Source of the DNA: Pseudomonas tructae
Lineage (GTDB): Bacteria; Pseudomonadota; Gammaproteobacteria; Pseudomonadales; Pseudomonadaceae
NCBI RefSeq assembly: GCF_004214895.1
Contig: NZ_CP035952.1
Span: 3,048,501 to 3,112,500, forward strand
Direction: 5' to 3'
Length of the DNA: 64,000 bases
Part shown: in pieces, positions 31,395-40,769 of the stretch
Position numbering within the stretch: the first letter of the stretch is position 1
How the letters are laid out: each line of letters begins with the position of its first letter
The notes under the pieces: generated by a model
What the model was told of the DNA's origin: nothing
Databases searched by the model: none
The model's input: only the letters and a program-made list of their open reading frames with translations
Position numbers and translations under genes: made by a program

Positions 31395-33302
31395 CTAAGT
31401 TGTCGCCGACAACCAAGCCGCCGCTGCAACTGCTCGCGTGATTTCAGCGGCATAGGACAGGTCGACCAGCGTGTCAGCTGGGCCGTGATAGTTCGGATTC
31501 GCGTCTGCCAATTCTCCACCAGGTGAGTCCACGAAAAAGTCTTCGCTCACCAAGCATGCTGGAAAGCCGTGGGAATGGAATGAGGCATGATCGCTACGGC
31601 CTGCGGCTGGATCCCCCACTGGGCCGTTCGAGCGGAAAACGGCCGGTGCTGGCAGTGAATTTGCTACTTGCGCCACCACGCCGGACAGCAGTTCGGCCAG
31701 CAGCGCCGACCGTTCCTCGACCGCCGCCGACGTTTCACAGCCGACGTGTAGCTCCCACTTGCGTGGCGCGTCTTGGTTGTAACCAATCATGTCCATCTGC
31801 CAAACCGCAGCGATGGCTTCGCCGCGCGCCTTTGACCGGCGCGCATAGGCGCGGCTTCCGATCAGCCCCTGTTCTTCTGCATTGAATAGCACGAAGCGCA
31901 CCGTGCGCCTGGGAATACCTATCGCCACAAGCCGCGCGAAACACTCTGCAATCGTCAGGACGGCCGCCATACCACTAGCATCATCATCCGCACCTGGTGC
32001 TGGATCCTTGCGGGGGTCGTAGTGTGTGTCTACGGCTGCTGTCGAATCCAAATGCGCCGTAACCAACACAAGTTCGGACGAGGTACCGCTCAACTCTGCC
32101 TCAACGTTGTACAGAAAACGGCCAGCATGAGAGAAGGCGTGCAAGCCGACCTGCAAGAGCCCCTGACCAGCGGCCGTCAGATCGGCGACGAGTTGCTCGA
32201 CGGCCAGAGTATTATCGGCACAAAGGATATGCCGAGAGCGAATTCGCTTAGCGGCATCTGAACCAAGTGGTCTTTGTCCGGTGTACCGTTCGATTGTGGG
32301 AGCGATCGCTTCGGCTCGGATACTTCGCAATTCCTCCAGGATCGGCCCCGGCACGGACTCTGGTCTTAAACTTGCGCTCATCTCGGACGTGACAGCAGGC
32401 TCGGTCCAAAGCATGGGGTCGGGCATCAATTTAAGCGCATGTCCGTGGCGCGCGTTGTCGAAATGAAGCGAGTCGACACCATTATGGAGGTCCCCCGGGA
32501 CGGCGGCCAGAACGCCTTCTGCAGAAGCGGATAACATTAGCGAGCGCGCAGTTGGATTGGTGAATACGAGGGAGGCGTCACCTGCTGATTGCAGGAAGCC
32601 CGTGCGGCGGCTGACATCGTCCCGCAGCAGGAAAAGGTCCGTTTTCTGAGGCAAGTCTGCGATTCCCAGCAGCTCCACCGCAAACTGCATCGTTACCAAC
32701 TTGAGCATTACTCGCAGGCTGGTTGCGCCAATCACAGTCGTTCCGTTGCGCCCTGAGATATGCAGCGGCACAAAAGCCAACGATCGCAATGCTTCTCGCC
32801 AGGCGCTGTGGGCCAGCGCCTGCGGCACCGTCAAGCGCAGGAACTGCAACGCCTCGCCATCGAGCACCTCGAAGACCAGTTGCGGATGCAGGCAAACGTG
32901 CCAGCCGGCCGACATCGCCACGGAGCGCTCGTTGCTGTCCTCGCCAACAAAGAGGCATTCCGTCCCATTTCCGTTAAAGCGGGCGGCTGCACGTTCGTAG
33001 ATTTCCCTAGAGGCCTTAGTTACGCCTTCGTCAGCACTGTAAAGTCGTAGATCAGGGTCGATGTCCTCAAGAATACCCGTGGCGGCAAGTACGCGTTCGA
33101 TGGCAACGCCGCGCGTCTCCCCCGTGTTGGAGATGAGCCCACAGCGTATGCCATGGGCCTTAAGTTGCGCGAGGACTTGATGCGCATACGAAAAGACGTC
33201 GAAGCGCACGAGCTGGGGAGGATTGCCCTCGACAGTGGCCTCGCCAAGCGTATCGCCCAGGTCGAAGAACACTGCCCGGATCGGTTTCGATGGCGTGGTC
33301 AT
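31395..33302 (-). CDS. Fusion of HAD-like domain and M28-type zinc aminopeptidase
   Basis: 635-residue two-domain protein. Residues ~8-200 look HAD-like: FFDLGDTL (nucleophile Asp, but Gly rather than Asp at +2), LISNTGE (motif II) and LFVGEDSNER (motif IV). The C-terminal third is an M28 peptidase with every expected zinc/catalytic element: AHLDST, GADDDASG, NAEEQG, QMDMIGYN and DHASFHSHGFP. M28 enzymes remove N-terminal amino acids using two zinc ions. No signal peptide is visible. The start at 33302 (MTTPSKP) overlaps the nuclease stop as ATGA and is preferred over an extension 25 codons upstream. The fusion is unusual; the HAD part may be non-catalytic or a binding module. Confidence 0.8.
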   Translation of the reverse strand: MTTPSKPIRAVFFDLGDTLGEATVEGNPPQLVRFDVFSYAHQVLAQLKAHGIRCGLISNTGETRGVAIERVLAATGILEDIDPDLRLYSADEGVTKASREIYERAAARFNGNGTECLFVGEDSNERSVAMSAGWHVCLHPQLVFEVLDGEALQFLRLTVPQALAHSAWREALRSLAFVPLHISGRNGTTVIGATSLRVMLKLVTMQFAVELLGIADLPQKTDLFLLRDDVSRRTGFLQSAGDASLVFTNPTARSLMLSASAEGVLAAVPGDLHNGVDSLHFDNARHGHALKLMPDPMLWTEPAVTSEMSASLRPESVPGPILEELRSIRAEAIAPTIERYTGQRPLGSDAAKRIRSRHILCADNTLAVEQLVADLTAAGQGLLQVGLHAFSHAGRFLYNVEAELSGTSSELVLVTAHLDSTAAVDTHYDPRKDPAPGADDDASGMAAVLTIAECFARLVAIGIPRRTVRFVLFNAEEQGLIGSRAYARRSKARGEAIAAVWQMDMIGYNQDAPRKWELHVGCETSAAVEERSALLAELLSGVVAQVANSLPAPAVFRSNGPVGDPAAGRSDHASFHSHGFPACLVSEDFFVDSPGGELADANPNYHGPADTLVDLSYAAEITRAVAAAAWLSATT

Positions 33303-34420
33303 GACCAAACACCATTCAGTAAATCGGCGAGTCCACGAGCCGCGCCGGTGAGTCGCTGCAACATGATTGGCTTGCAACGCGCTACATAGGCATCCTCGCC
33401 CTCCCAGCGAACGAAAAAGCTGCGCATTTCCGGGCCGACCGGTCGGTCGATGGATAAGGATTTATAGGCTTCGCGTGCAGCAGCTAGTGAGTCTGTCGCC
33501 CAAACAGCTGGCCAGCTTTCGAGAGGTCCAGGCAACGGTGTGTGTGCGAGGAGTCCAATGGCAGCCGGCACATTCATCAGCTCCACTAGTTTGTCGATGT
33601 GCTCACACCGTTTAGCGTCATTGATGTCTGTGTACTCGGTGATCCGGTCATTGAAAGAGACGCAAGCATCTTCCGGCTCGGCTGGCTCAAATGCGGCGAC
33701 TCGCGCATCGGCACCGATATCGTCAAGGTCCACGCGCCCACCGAGGCGGCTATCCCAATAGCTGTGCAGGCTAACGCCTTTGGTACCCATTGGTAGCAGC
33801 AGGGCATTGCCGCCAGTGTCACTGCGCAACTGTCGTGAAAGCACATCCGCCGGATCGTAAACGAGACTCGGTGGAGACGTCTTGAGGTCGATATACGAGC
33901 AACCGACATGAACCGGTTGAAACAGGTCACCGACACAATGCACAACTAGGCGCAGCGCGTTCAGCCTGGAGAAGCGGTCAGAGTTTCCCGTCAGCACTCG
34001 GATGCCGGCAGTAATCGTCTGAACCACATCGTCCTCACGCGTGAACGCCGGATAGCGCTCACGGCTATAGTCCGTTGCCTGAAGTGGTAGATTGACGTAG
34101 TGCCATTGAGCATGACTGCTATTACGTGGGTCATTGAGGAATTCGACCGTATCAGCATCGTCGTCAGGCGATGCTGTTCGGCGCTTGATCTGGTCCGCCC
34201 AACCAGCCAATTGATCGAGCCCTACGTCACTACCAAGCGCAGAAGTGATCCGCGCTATGTTATCGCACGCACTGACGTTAAGTAGGGTCTGCGCCGCCCC
34301 GGCAATTAACTGGTGACGATCGATGCCCCAAAATTCCTGCGCGAAGAGTCCTGCTTGGGCGCCGCGCGTAGGCGGGGGCAAGGCTGATGAGGATGTACCC
34401 AGATTCGATTGGTTTTTCAT
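33299..34420 (-). CDS. S1/P1-type nuclease-like protein without signal peptide
   Basis: 373-residue protein with the zinc-ligand pattern of S1/P1 nucleases: W31 and H36 (WGIDRHQ), D76 (WADQI), H107 (HYVNLPL), H161 and D165 (HCVGDLFQPVHVG), and H219 and D223 (HSYWDS). The family cleaves single-stranded DNA and RNA and 3'-nucleotides using three zinc ions. In classical secreted members the Trp is the mature N terminus and binds zinc through its amino group. Here it is residue 31 with no visible signal peptide, so maturation or metal binding must differ. GGGAGG lies just upstream of the ATG. It is the first gene of the leftward operon, divergent from 34847. Confidence 0.78.
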   Translation of the reverse strand: MKNQSNLGTSSSALPPPTRGAQAGLFAQEFWGIDRHQLIAGAAQTLLNVSACDNIARITSALGSDVGLDQLAGWADQIKRRTASPDDDADTVEFLNDPRNSSHAQWHYVNLPLQATDYSRERYPAFTREDDVVQTITAGIRVLTGNSDRFSRLNALRLVVHCVGDLFQPVHVGCSYIDLKTSPPSLVYDPADVLSRQLRSDTGGNALLLPMGTKGVSLHSYWDSRLGGRVDLDDIGADARVAAFEPAEPEDACVSFNDRITEYTDINDAKRCEHIDKLVELMNVPAAIGLLAHTPLPGPLESWPAVWATDSLAAAREAYKSLSIDRPVGPEMRSFFVRWEGEDAYVARCKPIMLQRLTGAARGLADLLNGVWS

Positions 34421-34846
34421 CAGAACCTCCCAAGTGGTGGTGGGTGATGCAAGACATTTATTACAATGCTAATAATCGGAGTCACACAATTCGCTTTGCT
34501 CAGACGCGCGCCTACAGAAGCCGCTTACGCAGCTCACGTAACAGATCGAATGCACCGTGGGTTCATTAGGTTTAGCATGGATTTTCTGCTGCAAAGGAAA
34601 ATAAAGACGCATGTTGCAAATGTCCGGAAGATCAATATCTTGCACCCGGCAACGCATGTTTATTGCATTTGACTTGTACCGTTATCGCATTTAACAAGGT
34701 TGTACTTGTCGCTATTTATGCGCGCTTATCCATCATCGCGATTCGCGATTACTCCACCCTTGTTGACACGCGCCCCTTGCCTGGACAAAACCCGTACCCT
34801 CGACAATAGTGATGATGGCTTGACTACATCATTCAGGGAGATGGAA
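34421..34846. promoter_or_regulatory. Divergent intergenic region between two accessory operons
   Basis: About 425 bp, clearly AT-richer than the flanks, separates the nuclease operon from the rightward operon. It must hold both promoters. One weak rightward candidate is TTGACT at 34669-34674 with TTAACA 16 bp later. No convincing operator or gene is seen. Confidence 0.4.
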
Positions 34847-36010
34847 ATGCCAGTCGACGCCGCCATCACATTCGATAGACTGAAAGACTACGCTGCGTTT
34901 TTTAAGGACGAGCCCATTGGTGCAGTTAAATGGCTTGCCACGGTGCTAACTTCCGCATCCGCACGTGGGCCGTTCGTGGAGTTAATCACACAGTTACGTA
35001 CGACGAATCCTGACTTGGCGGCGATTGCATCTCACGCGGCAGAGCTCGAGACAGTTGGCAAGGTACTTACCACGCCTTTCAATCAATTTTCCATCGACGC
35101 AGTACGCAAGTTAGGGCTGATTGTTCCCGATGCGCTCGCCGCACCTATGCTGCGGGGGACGGTACGGGTTGTCCCGACCACGCGTGAACTCGGTGTAAGG
35201 CTGGCGCTCTCTGTTGGCGCTCGCGAGTACCCATTGGTCTGTAACGACAATGCCCTCGAATGCTTTGCGGCCGATTTAAGTACATTCGCCGGCGCCTATG
35301 ATGTGGCCGTTGTCGGTTGGCCTGACAACGCAGGACAGATCTTTGTCGAGGAAGCGGCTCCGATCATGCATCTTCCTGATTTGACGTGGAGCGATTGGGC
35401 CCAGGGACGGCTATTCGACAATGGCGTAGCCGGTAGTCCAGTGGTTTTGCGTGTTAACGGTCAGCGCCAAATTTCTATTGCTGACACCCGTATTCAGGAG
35501 CGGTTAAGGCCCTTCATTGGTACCGGCGTGGTCCTTTATGGACGGCGAGTCGCCGGAGAAAACGGATCGATCGCTCTGGATGACGTCCATCCTGAACTCT
35601 GGTTTCTGACACGGTTGACGAATCCAGCTGATCCCACGCAAGGGTATGCCGGGGCGCCTCGTCCGACACTGGTCGCTGGAAGAGCGCTGTGTATCGGCGC
35701 TACCCCGCCGTGGAACTGGCAGGGCCCGAATGTGGAAACACATATTCTTGCGCCACAATGCGCTGCGTCGCTGAGTGCTACTGAGGAGAGACGGGTAGTG
35801 TTCGGCAAACCCGTAATCAGTTTGCCTGATGGTTGGCCCAATCCTGTGGGCCACGTGAGTCGTGTCATCGAAGCGAGTGCTTACGCAGATGCTCCGATTG
35901 CTGCGCTTGCGCATATTGCTACGCGCCGTGCTCCGCGGGGCGAGACTATTACCGGCTTACGTGGACTCGTCGAACTGGTCAGTGCAGAGCAGGCCTTCAC
36001 CGCGCCGTGA
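34847..36010 (+). CDS. Protein of unknown function, first gene of rightward accessory operon
   Basis: 387-residue protein I do not recognise. There is no signal peptide, membrane segment or obvious catalytic motif. The middle and C-terminal parts alternate hydrophobic strands and loops, suggesting a soluble mixed alpha/beta fold. The ATG at 34847 is chosen because GGAG lies 6 bp upstream; an ATG at 34841 abuts that site, and the frame extends to 34700 without a ribosome site. The next gene follows 23 bp after the stop. It may belong to the same pathway as the downstream ribose-phosphate enzymes, but nothing in the sequence shows its reaction. Confidence 0.7.
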   Translation: MPVDAAITFDRLKDYAAFFKDEPIGAVKWLATVLTSASARGPFVELITQLRTTNPDLAAIASHAAELETVGKVLTTPFNQFSIDAVRKLGLIVPDALAAPMLRGTVRVVPTTRELGVRLALSVGAREYPLVCNDNALECFAADLSTFAGAYDVAVVGWPDNAGQIFVEEAAPIMHLPDLTWSDWAQGRLFDNGVAGSPVVLRVNGQRQISIADTRIQERLRPFIGTGVVLYGRRVAGENGSIALDDVHPELWFLTRLTNPADPTQGYAGAPRPTLVAGRALCIGATPPWNWQGPNVETHILAPQCAASLSATEERRVVFGKPVISLPDGWPNPVGHVSRVIEASAYADAPIAALAHIATRRAPRGETITGLRGLVELVSAEQAFTAP

Positions 36011-36033
36011 TCAATCCGTCCAAGGTGGTAACT

Positions 36034-37062
36034 ATGCCCAGAGAAGACATGTCGATTGACCAGAAGCTGGTCAGGTTTCGCTCGCAGGCCTTGCATCAGA
36101 TCGGCGCCGAGCCTTGGACTTCACCCGCAATACAAGCGAAGGTACTGCGAACCCTGCTTGAACGAGTCAGAGCGGCAAGCGATGCCGATCTTTGCCCTGT
36201 GGTCTGCGTGGACCTGGACTTGACGAGCCTGTTGGCACCTGAGAAGTCGCGCGAGGTCCTTCTGCAACTGGCTCCTGTCGCGAGTGAACTACCTATGCCA
36301 GCAGCGCAAAGAGCACTGTTCACGGCTCACCTCGGGGAAATTTGGCGTGGAAAGGAGCAAGCATTGCTGCCCGGATACACTTCCACTTCGATCATGGCCT
36401 ACGGCGCCTACATGTTGGCACAGCTACAACTGCGAACAGGCAACACTCTCGAATCGCAGACCTGCGCGCTTTGCGAAAAGTGGGTCTGCTCGAAGGTCCA
36501 TGCGCTCTTGCGTGCGGGCTACTGGGATCGCGATCTTGCACATGACCAGATATCTCCCGGCTTTACCGCTTTTGCAGACAGGGTAGCGAAGGCGGGCGGC
36601 TCAATCGTCTTTCTCTCGAATCGCGACGCATCTTTGCGGGAAGTTTCGCTTGCCTGTATCAGGCGACTCTTAGGGGGAGCGGAGCAACCGTTCGCATTCT
36701 TCGGCCCCGGAGGTGCATCCTTCGACGCCTCTTCAAAAGCTTCGGCAGTGTTCCAAATCGAGGCAGGTGTTTGCTTTGGGGTCCACTACGGTGTCGCGCA
36801 GAACGGTCAGACTATCTATCCCGACGCTCAGGACACAAGCACTGTGCGCGGCCAACAGGCGATTGTAGCGGTCATTGACGACCGTGCGCAAAACCGCCGG
36901 CAGATTATCGAGGCAGCGGTCGCGTCGTCAGACCGACTAGTCGACGCTGGTTTGGCAGGCATTATGGATATAGCGAGTGCTGCCTACGGTTTCTGCCCAG
37001 AAATCGATGTTGTCTCTATGGAGACGGTCATCAGTTCCTTCCAGATTCAGGAGGCGTACTAA
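36034..37062 (+). CDS. HAD-superfamily-like protein
   Basis: 342-residue protein with recognisable HAD motifs: VCVDLDLTSLL (DxDxT nucleophile and general acid, residues ~52-58), VFLSNRD (motif II), SFDASSKAS (possible motif III Lys) and AVIDDRAQN (motif IV). It is therefore probably a phosphatase or phosphotransferase. A Cys group in the cap region (CALCEKWVC, ~145) might bind a metal. The ATG at 36034 has AAGG about 10 bp upstream. The stop overlaps the next start by one base (TAATG), so the genes are coupled. A sugar-phosphate or nucleotide substrate would fit the neighbours, but that is inference. Confidence 0.7.
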   Translation: MPREDMSIDQKLVRFRSQALHQIGAEPWTSPAIQAKVLRTLLERVRAASDADLCPVVCVDLDLTSLLAPEKSREVLLQLAPVASELPMPAAQRALFTAHLGEIWRGKEQALLPGYTSTSIMAYGAYMLAQLQLRTGNTLESQTCALCEKWVCSKVHALLRAGYWDRDLAHDQISPGFTAFADRVAKAGGSIVFLSNRDASLREVSLACIRRLLGGAEQPFAFFGPGGASFDASSKASAVFQIEAGVCFGVHYGVAQNGQTIYPDAQDTSTVRGQQAIVAVIDDRAQNRRQIIEAAVASSDRLVDAGLAGIMDIASAAYGFCPEIDVVSMETVISSFQIQEAY

Positions 37063-38987
37063 TGGAAACCGAGATCGACGATGCTGTGGGGCGAGTTGCC
37101 GTTGGCGATTTCAGGTTTGTTCTGCTGGGTGAGATTCGCCGCCTTCTCGCTGAAGCTCGCCAGGCGGTCGAGCGGTCAATCACGCCGGACTTCATCAGTC
37201 GCGAGAAGGCAGAGTTGATCCGGCGCCGCTCGATCGATGAAAGTGTAAGGGATCTTGCATCGTTCGCGAGTACCGTCGCGTCTGCATTTCCGGGACTAAG
37301 TCTTAAGGCTAATGCTGCTATTGATCTGGCAACCTTGATTCAGGCCTCCATAGACGCCAAGGAACTGGTGAGTTTGGCAGTCGCGGTGATGAGTCTTTTT
37401 GAACAGCCTGTTCTTCCCGGCGATGTGACGTCAGTAGTGATAGACCCGGGCGAAGGTGGCGTCGACATTAAGATCGGAGCGAGCAGCGGTTCCAAGGTCT
37501 CGCCCGGTACCCGCGAACTTGGCTCTGCGCTTGAAGCGGCAGGCAATGCCCAGCGCTATCTATGCGTAACGAGTATTATGATTGACGGTGCCCGAGCGAC
37601 CAATCGTCGACTCTCTGGTGTCGAGCAACTCGCTAGAGCAGTTGCCTACAACATGCTTGAGTTTGGCGTGACCTTACCGCCGGGCTACCAAGGAATCGGC
37701 GTCGCAGGTTTGCGCCTTTGGCAGACCTGCCTTTCTTTGGCAGACCCGGGAGAAGGCCATAACCTCGTTACCTGCCTGGACGCCCGCCTGCTAGATGGGA
37801 CGGTTGTTCATATTGAGCATATTGATCGAGGCAAGCAGACTGACCGCGAAATTGCCGAAGCGTATCGCTTGCCCTCGCCACTCAATGCCGCTCGTGTTCG
37901 GTTGCAGGCTGGGGTGGCTGCACCTTGCACTGCCTACATTGGTCGCCCCCCATTCGATAACGGTTCTGTTGCCCATCCTGCCACCTACGTGCAAATGGCT
38001 CGATACTTCGAGGACGACTTGCTCAAAACTGCGCACGTTGTCGCCAGCGCATGTAACGTCATGTTCGTGAACGGTATCGCCGATTGCAAGATTGCCATGG
38101 AGCGAATGACAACCAGCCAAATGGTTCGATTCATGGCAGCCATAGCAGGCAATGTTTCGCGTGATCGTTCACGCCAGTTCCTGTCGGCGGCGTTCAACTT
38201 GAACGTGCCTCTGTTTGACGACCGCGACTCGGCTAATCCTCGCTGGATAGGCGCGAAGCTGGAGATCGCTCACACCGCCATTGACATTGTGTTGGCAGGT
38301 GGATTTGAGAAGGTCACCTGGGATGGGGCTTCGAACCTGCCAAAGAGCGAGCCGATCATTCTGACTTTCAGTGACGCCGAGTGGATGTTGCTGATGCATC
38401 GCGCCCACGAATTGGGCCTGGAAACCTATGTGTCGGCTGGAATGGACAGAACCCATATGGAGGCCTGTGTCTATTGCGGCGTGGATGGCGTGGGCATCGG
38501 CACCAGCCTGCATTACCTGAAGAAGGACGAGAATGGAAAGATCATCATGGGGGAGCTCAAGCCCGATGCAGTACTAGACGTACTGGCAACACGCGATACA
38601 GCTGCCATGCAGGCTCGCGGGCGCGGAGCGACAGCCCTCGCCATGCTGGACCGACTACACTTCGAGCAAATCCTGTCGCAGGATCTTGAGGCTATTCGCG
38701 AGGCGCTTTTCCAAACGCTTTCTGCGGCGCCTCCTTTGGATGAGGCTATCGAGCAGGTACTGCTGCGGCTAGAAAGCGTGCCCTTTTGGAAGCGCATGCT
38801 TGAACACAAAGCGCGGAGCTATCGGGATCACCCTGTAGTGGCACGCGCTAGGCGACGCCTGATCGCCCGCGAATTTGAGCCGAAAAATGAGGGCGTAGAT
38901 TTGACCCCGGTCTTGCGCACAGAGGCTCGCCTTCGCAATGCATTAGTGCGGAACGACATCACCGAACTTCTGGAGATATTGCGATGA
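37062..38987 (+). CDS. Large protein with TIM-barrel-like C-terminal half, function unknown
   Basis: 641-residue protein. Residues ~400-500 resemble strands of a phosphate-binding TIM barrel: LAGGFEKVTWDGASN, ILTFSDAEWMLLMHRAHELG, ETYVSAGMD and then CGVDGVGIGTSLHYL, whose Gly-rich GVGIGTS segment is like a phosphate-binding loop. The N-terminal 130 residues are helical; the middle part has strand-rich segments (TSIMIDGARATNRRLSGVEQ). There is no signal peptide. I cannot assign a reaction; an aldolase or synthase acting on a sugar phosphate would fit the rpiA-like neighbour. It starts in the TAATG overlap with the HAD-like gene and ends in an ATGA overlap with the next gene. Confidence 0.7.
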   Translation: METEIDDAVGRVAVGDFRFVLLGEIRRLLAEARQAVERSITPDFISREKAELIRRRSIDESVRDLASFASTVASAFPGLSLKANAAIDLATLIQASIDAKELVSLAVAVMSLFEQPVLPGDVTSVVIDPGEGGVDIKIGASSGSKVSPGTRELGSALEAAGNAQRYLCVTSIMIDGARATNRRLSGVEQLARAVAYNMLEFGVTLPPGYQGIGVAGLRLWQTCLSLADPGEGHNLVTCLDARLLDGTVVHIEHIDRGKQTDREIAEAYRLPSPLNAARVRLQAGVAAPCTAYIGRPPFDNGSVAHPATYVQMARYFEDDLLKTAHVVASACNVMFVNGIADCKIAMERMTTSQMVRFMAAIAGNVSRDRSRQFLSAAFNLNVPLFDDRDSANPRWIGAKLEIAHTAIDIVLAGGFEKVTWDGASNLPKSEPIILTFSDAEWMLLMHRAHELGLETYVSAGMDRTHMEACVYCGVDGVGIGTSLHYLKKDENGKIIMGELKPDAVLDVLATRDTAAMQARGRGATALAMLDRLHFEQILSQDLEAIREALFQTLSAAPPLDEAIEQVLLRLESVPFWKRMLEHKARSYRDHPVVARARRRLIAREFEPKNEGVDLTPVLRTEARLRNALVRNDITELLEILR

Positions 38988-40060
38988 CCCCTGGATTGCG
39001 AGGGTACTACGAAGGTACCGATGGCGCCGTTTTTCGCCAAATTCCACGTAACGTTGACCCGGCTCAGGATGGCACTAAGCTTGCGGCCAATCACCCAAAC
39101 ATCTTCGCAACCGACGATGGCGCGGACAGTGTGTCGGTCGTTGAGTTCGACAAAAGAATGGAGGCCGTGATTCCCGCTGAGGTTTTAGCACGTATACAGT
39201 CTGTGATGCGTGCCGCGGAGCTACTCGCAGATAGAGGGCTGGCGGACACTCCGCCACTCGATCGCAAGGAGTGGCGGCGGGGAATGATCTTATCGTGGTC
39301 GCATGCTCGCGATCTTGCCGTAATCCTTGATGCCCTGGGTCAACCCCGTCCTACAGCGAACCGCCATGATGTTGACGAACTTGTTCTTGCACGGCACCTC
39401 AAGGAAAAGCTATCCAACGCTGATCAATGGTACATAGATTATGTCACCTCTCTTGACGACGGCGCGTGGATCAATATTGGATTCTTCAATCCGCATCTAT
39501 CGGCCTCAATGTATAAATGGGGAGACGCCAAGCAAGGTAAGCAGAACGCGATGGACGCTCATCGTCTCTCTGCGCATCACCAGGGAAATGTTGAAAGCCC
39601 CGTCGACTGGATTGAGCGCGCAGCGAACTTCGTGATTCACCACATCCCAAGGGAACATCGTGGCATCCGGCATGAAGCGCGAGGAGAGTACACACAGCTG
39701 GAAGAGCGCCTTGCTGTAGACCCCGCCATCAAAAACTCAGAAATTGGTAAGGCCATCGCCCGCGATGTTGCTGCTGTGTGCGAATTACTCGAACGGGAGG
39801 GGAAGATTGTGCCGTGGCGAGTGCTCAAGGTCCCGGACAATGAAGTGACGCCGTCGATGATTGAACATGCCTTTCTAGTGGCATCAACTGCGAGCTTTTC
39901 GTTTGAGGATGCTGATGATAGCGCTGAGCATCTGATCCGGCTCGAGCAGGCACGTGTGCTGTTGGACCGTGTGCCTGACGAGATCTTGAGGGCTGAGGCT
40001 AGTGGCAGCAGCAACTTGGCGGACGCCTATACAAGGATGCTAGCCAATGCCAGATCTTGA
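38984..40060 (+). CDS. Protein of unknown function in ribose-phosphate operon
   Basis: 358-residue soluble protein with no recognised domain. Features seen: a Trp/Arg/His cluster (KEWRRGMILSWSHARDLAVI, ~97-116), an aromatic patch (WINIGFFNPHLSASMYKWGD) and a His-rich segment (HRLSAHHQGN then FVIHHIPREH, ~195-225) that could bind metal. It begins in an ATGA overlap with the preceding gene and overlaps the rpiA-like gene by 14 bp, so translation of the operon is tightly coupled and a shared function is likely. Confidence 0.68.
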   Translation: MTPGLRGYYEGTDGAVFRQIPRNVDPAQDGTKLAANHPNIFATDDGADSVSVVEFDKRMEAVIPAEVLARIQSVMRAAELLADRGLADTPPLDRKEWRRGMILSWSHARDLAVILDALGQPRPTANRHDVDELVLARHLKEKLSNADQWYIDYVTSLDDGAWINIGFFNPHLSASMYKWGDAKQGKQNAMDAHRLSAHHQGNVESPVDWIERAANFVIHHIPREHRGIRHEARGEYTQLEERLAVDPAIKNSEIGKAIARDVAAVCELLEREGKIVPWRVLKVPDNEVTPSMIEHAFLVASTASFSFEDADDSAEHLIRLEQARVLLDRVPDEILRAEASGSSNLADAYTRMLANARS

Positions 40061-40769
40061 AGCTCAGAAGCAGCGCGCTGCGCTGAAGGCTGTAGAGGAG
40101 GTTCGGGACGACATGGTCGTCGGTTTGGGCTCAGGTAGTACTGCGGCCTATGCGGTCCGGGAGATCGGTCGGCGAATGACCGAAGAGGGGCTGAAACTGA
40201 CGGCGACGGCTACATCATCCGCAACTGGCGCACTTGCCGTATCTGTTGGTATTCCCCTTCGACCGATGGGCGATCTGGGCAAACTGGATCTTGTCATTGA
40301 TGGTGCCGACGAGATCGATGCCCAGTTTCGCGCCATAAAAGGTGGCGGTGGAGCCCTTTTCAGAGAGAGGATCGCCGCTGCCGCAGCGAGTCAGATGATT
40401 GTCATTGTGGACAGTAGTAAGTTGGTTGAACGGCTGGGGCGGTTTGCTTTACCGGTCGAGGTACATCCATTTGCGCTAGGCGTGGTCGAGCAACGACTCG
40501 CCCGCTATGGCGTTCCGGCAACGTTGCGCCTGCGAGCCGACGGTACGGTGTTCTGGACCGACCAGCAAGCGCATATCTTCGACATTTCATTCGGCAAGAT
40601 CAGCAATCCCGACGATCTTGCAAAGGAGCTGCAAGCCGTGCCCGGAATCCTGGCGCATGGCCTTTTCCTTACGCTGATAGATAAGGTCGTGGTTGGGCTC
40701 GACAACAAGGTTGACGTCTTGGAACGTGCGAAGAACTCAGAAGGAGTTGATGATGCTCAAGCCAATTAA
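40047..40769 (+). CDS. rpiA: Ribose-5-phosphate isomerase A
   Basis: 240-residue RpiA-family enzyme that interconverts ribose 5-phosphate and ribulose 5-phosphate. Diagnostic segments are present: VGLGSGSTAAY (phosphate-binding), DGADEID (catalytic Asp region) and KGGGGALFRE (catalytic Glu). The length is normal for the family. The start overlaps the preceding gene by 14 bp, with AAGGA upstream, and its end overlaps the LOG-family gene. A housekeeping rpiA is expected elsewhere in a Pseudomonas genome, so this is probably a pathway-dedicated second copy; that is inference. Confidence 0.9.
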   Translation: MPDLEAQKQRAALKAVEEVRDDMVVGLGSGSTAAYAVREIGRRMTEEGLKLTATATSSATGALAVSVGIPLRPMGDLGKLDLVIDGADEIDAQFRAIKGGGGALFRERIAAAAASQMIVIVDSSKLVERLGRFALPVEVHPFALGVVEQRLARYGVPATLRLRADGTVFWTDQQAHIFDISFGKISNPDDLAKELQAVPGILAHGLFLTLIDKVVVGLDNKVDVLERAKNSEGVDDAQAN

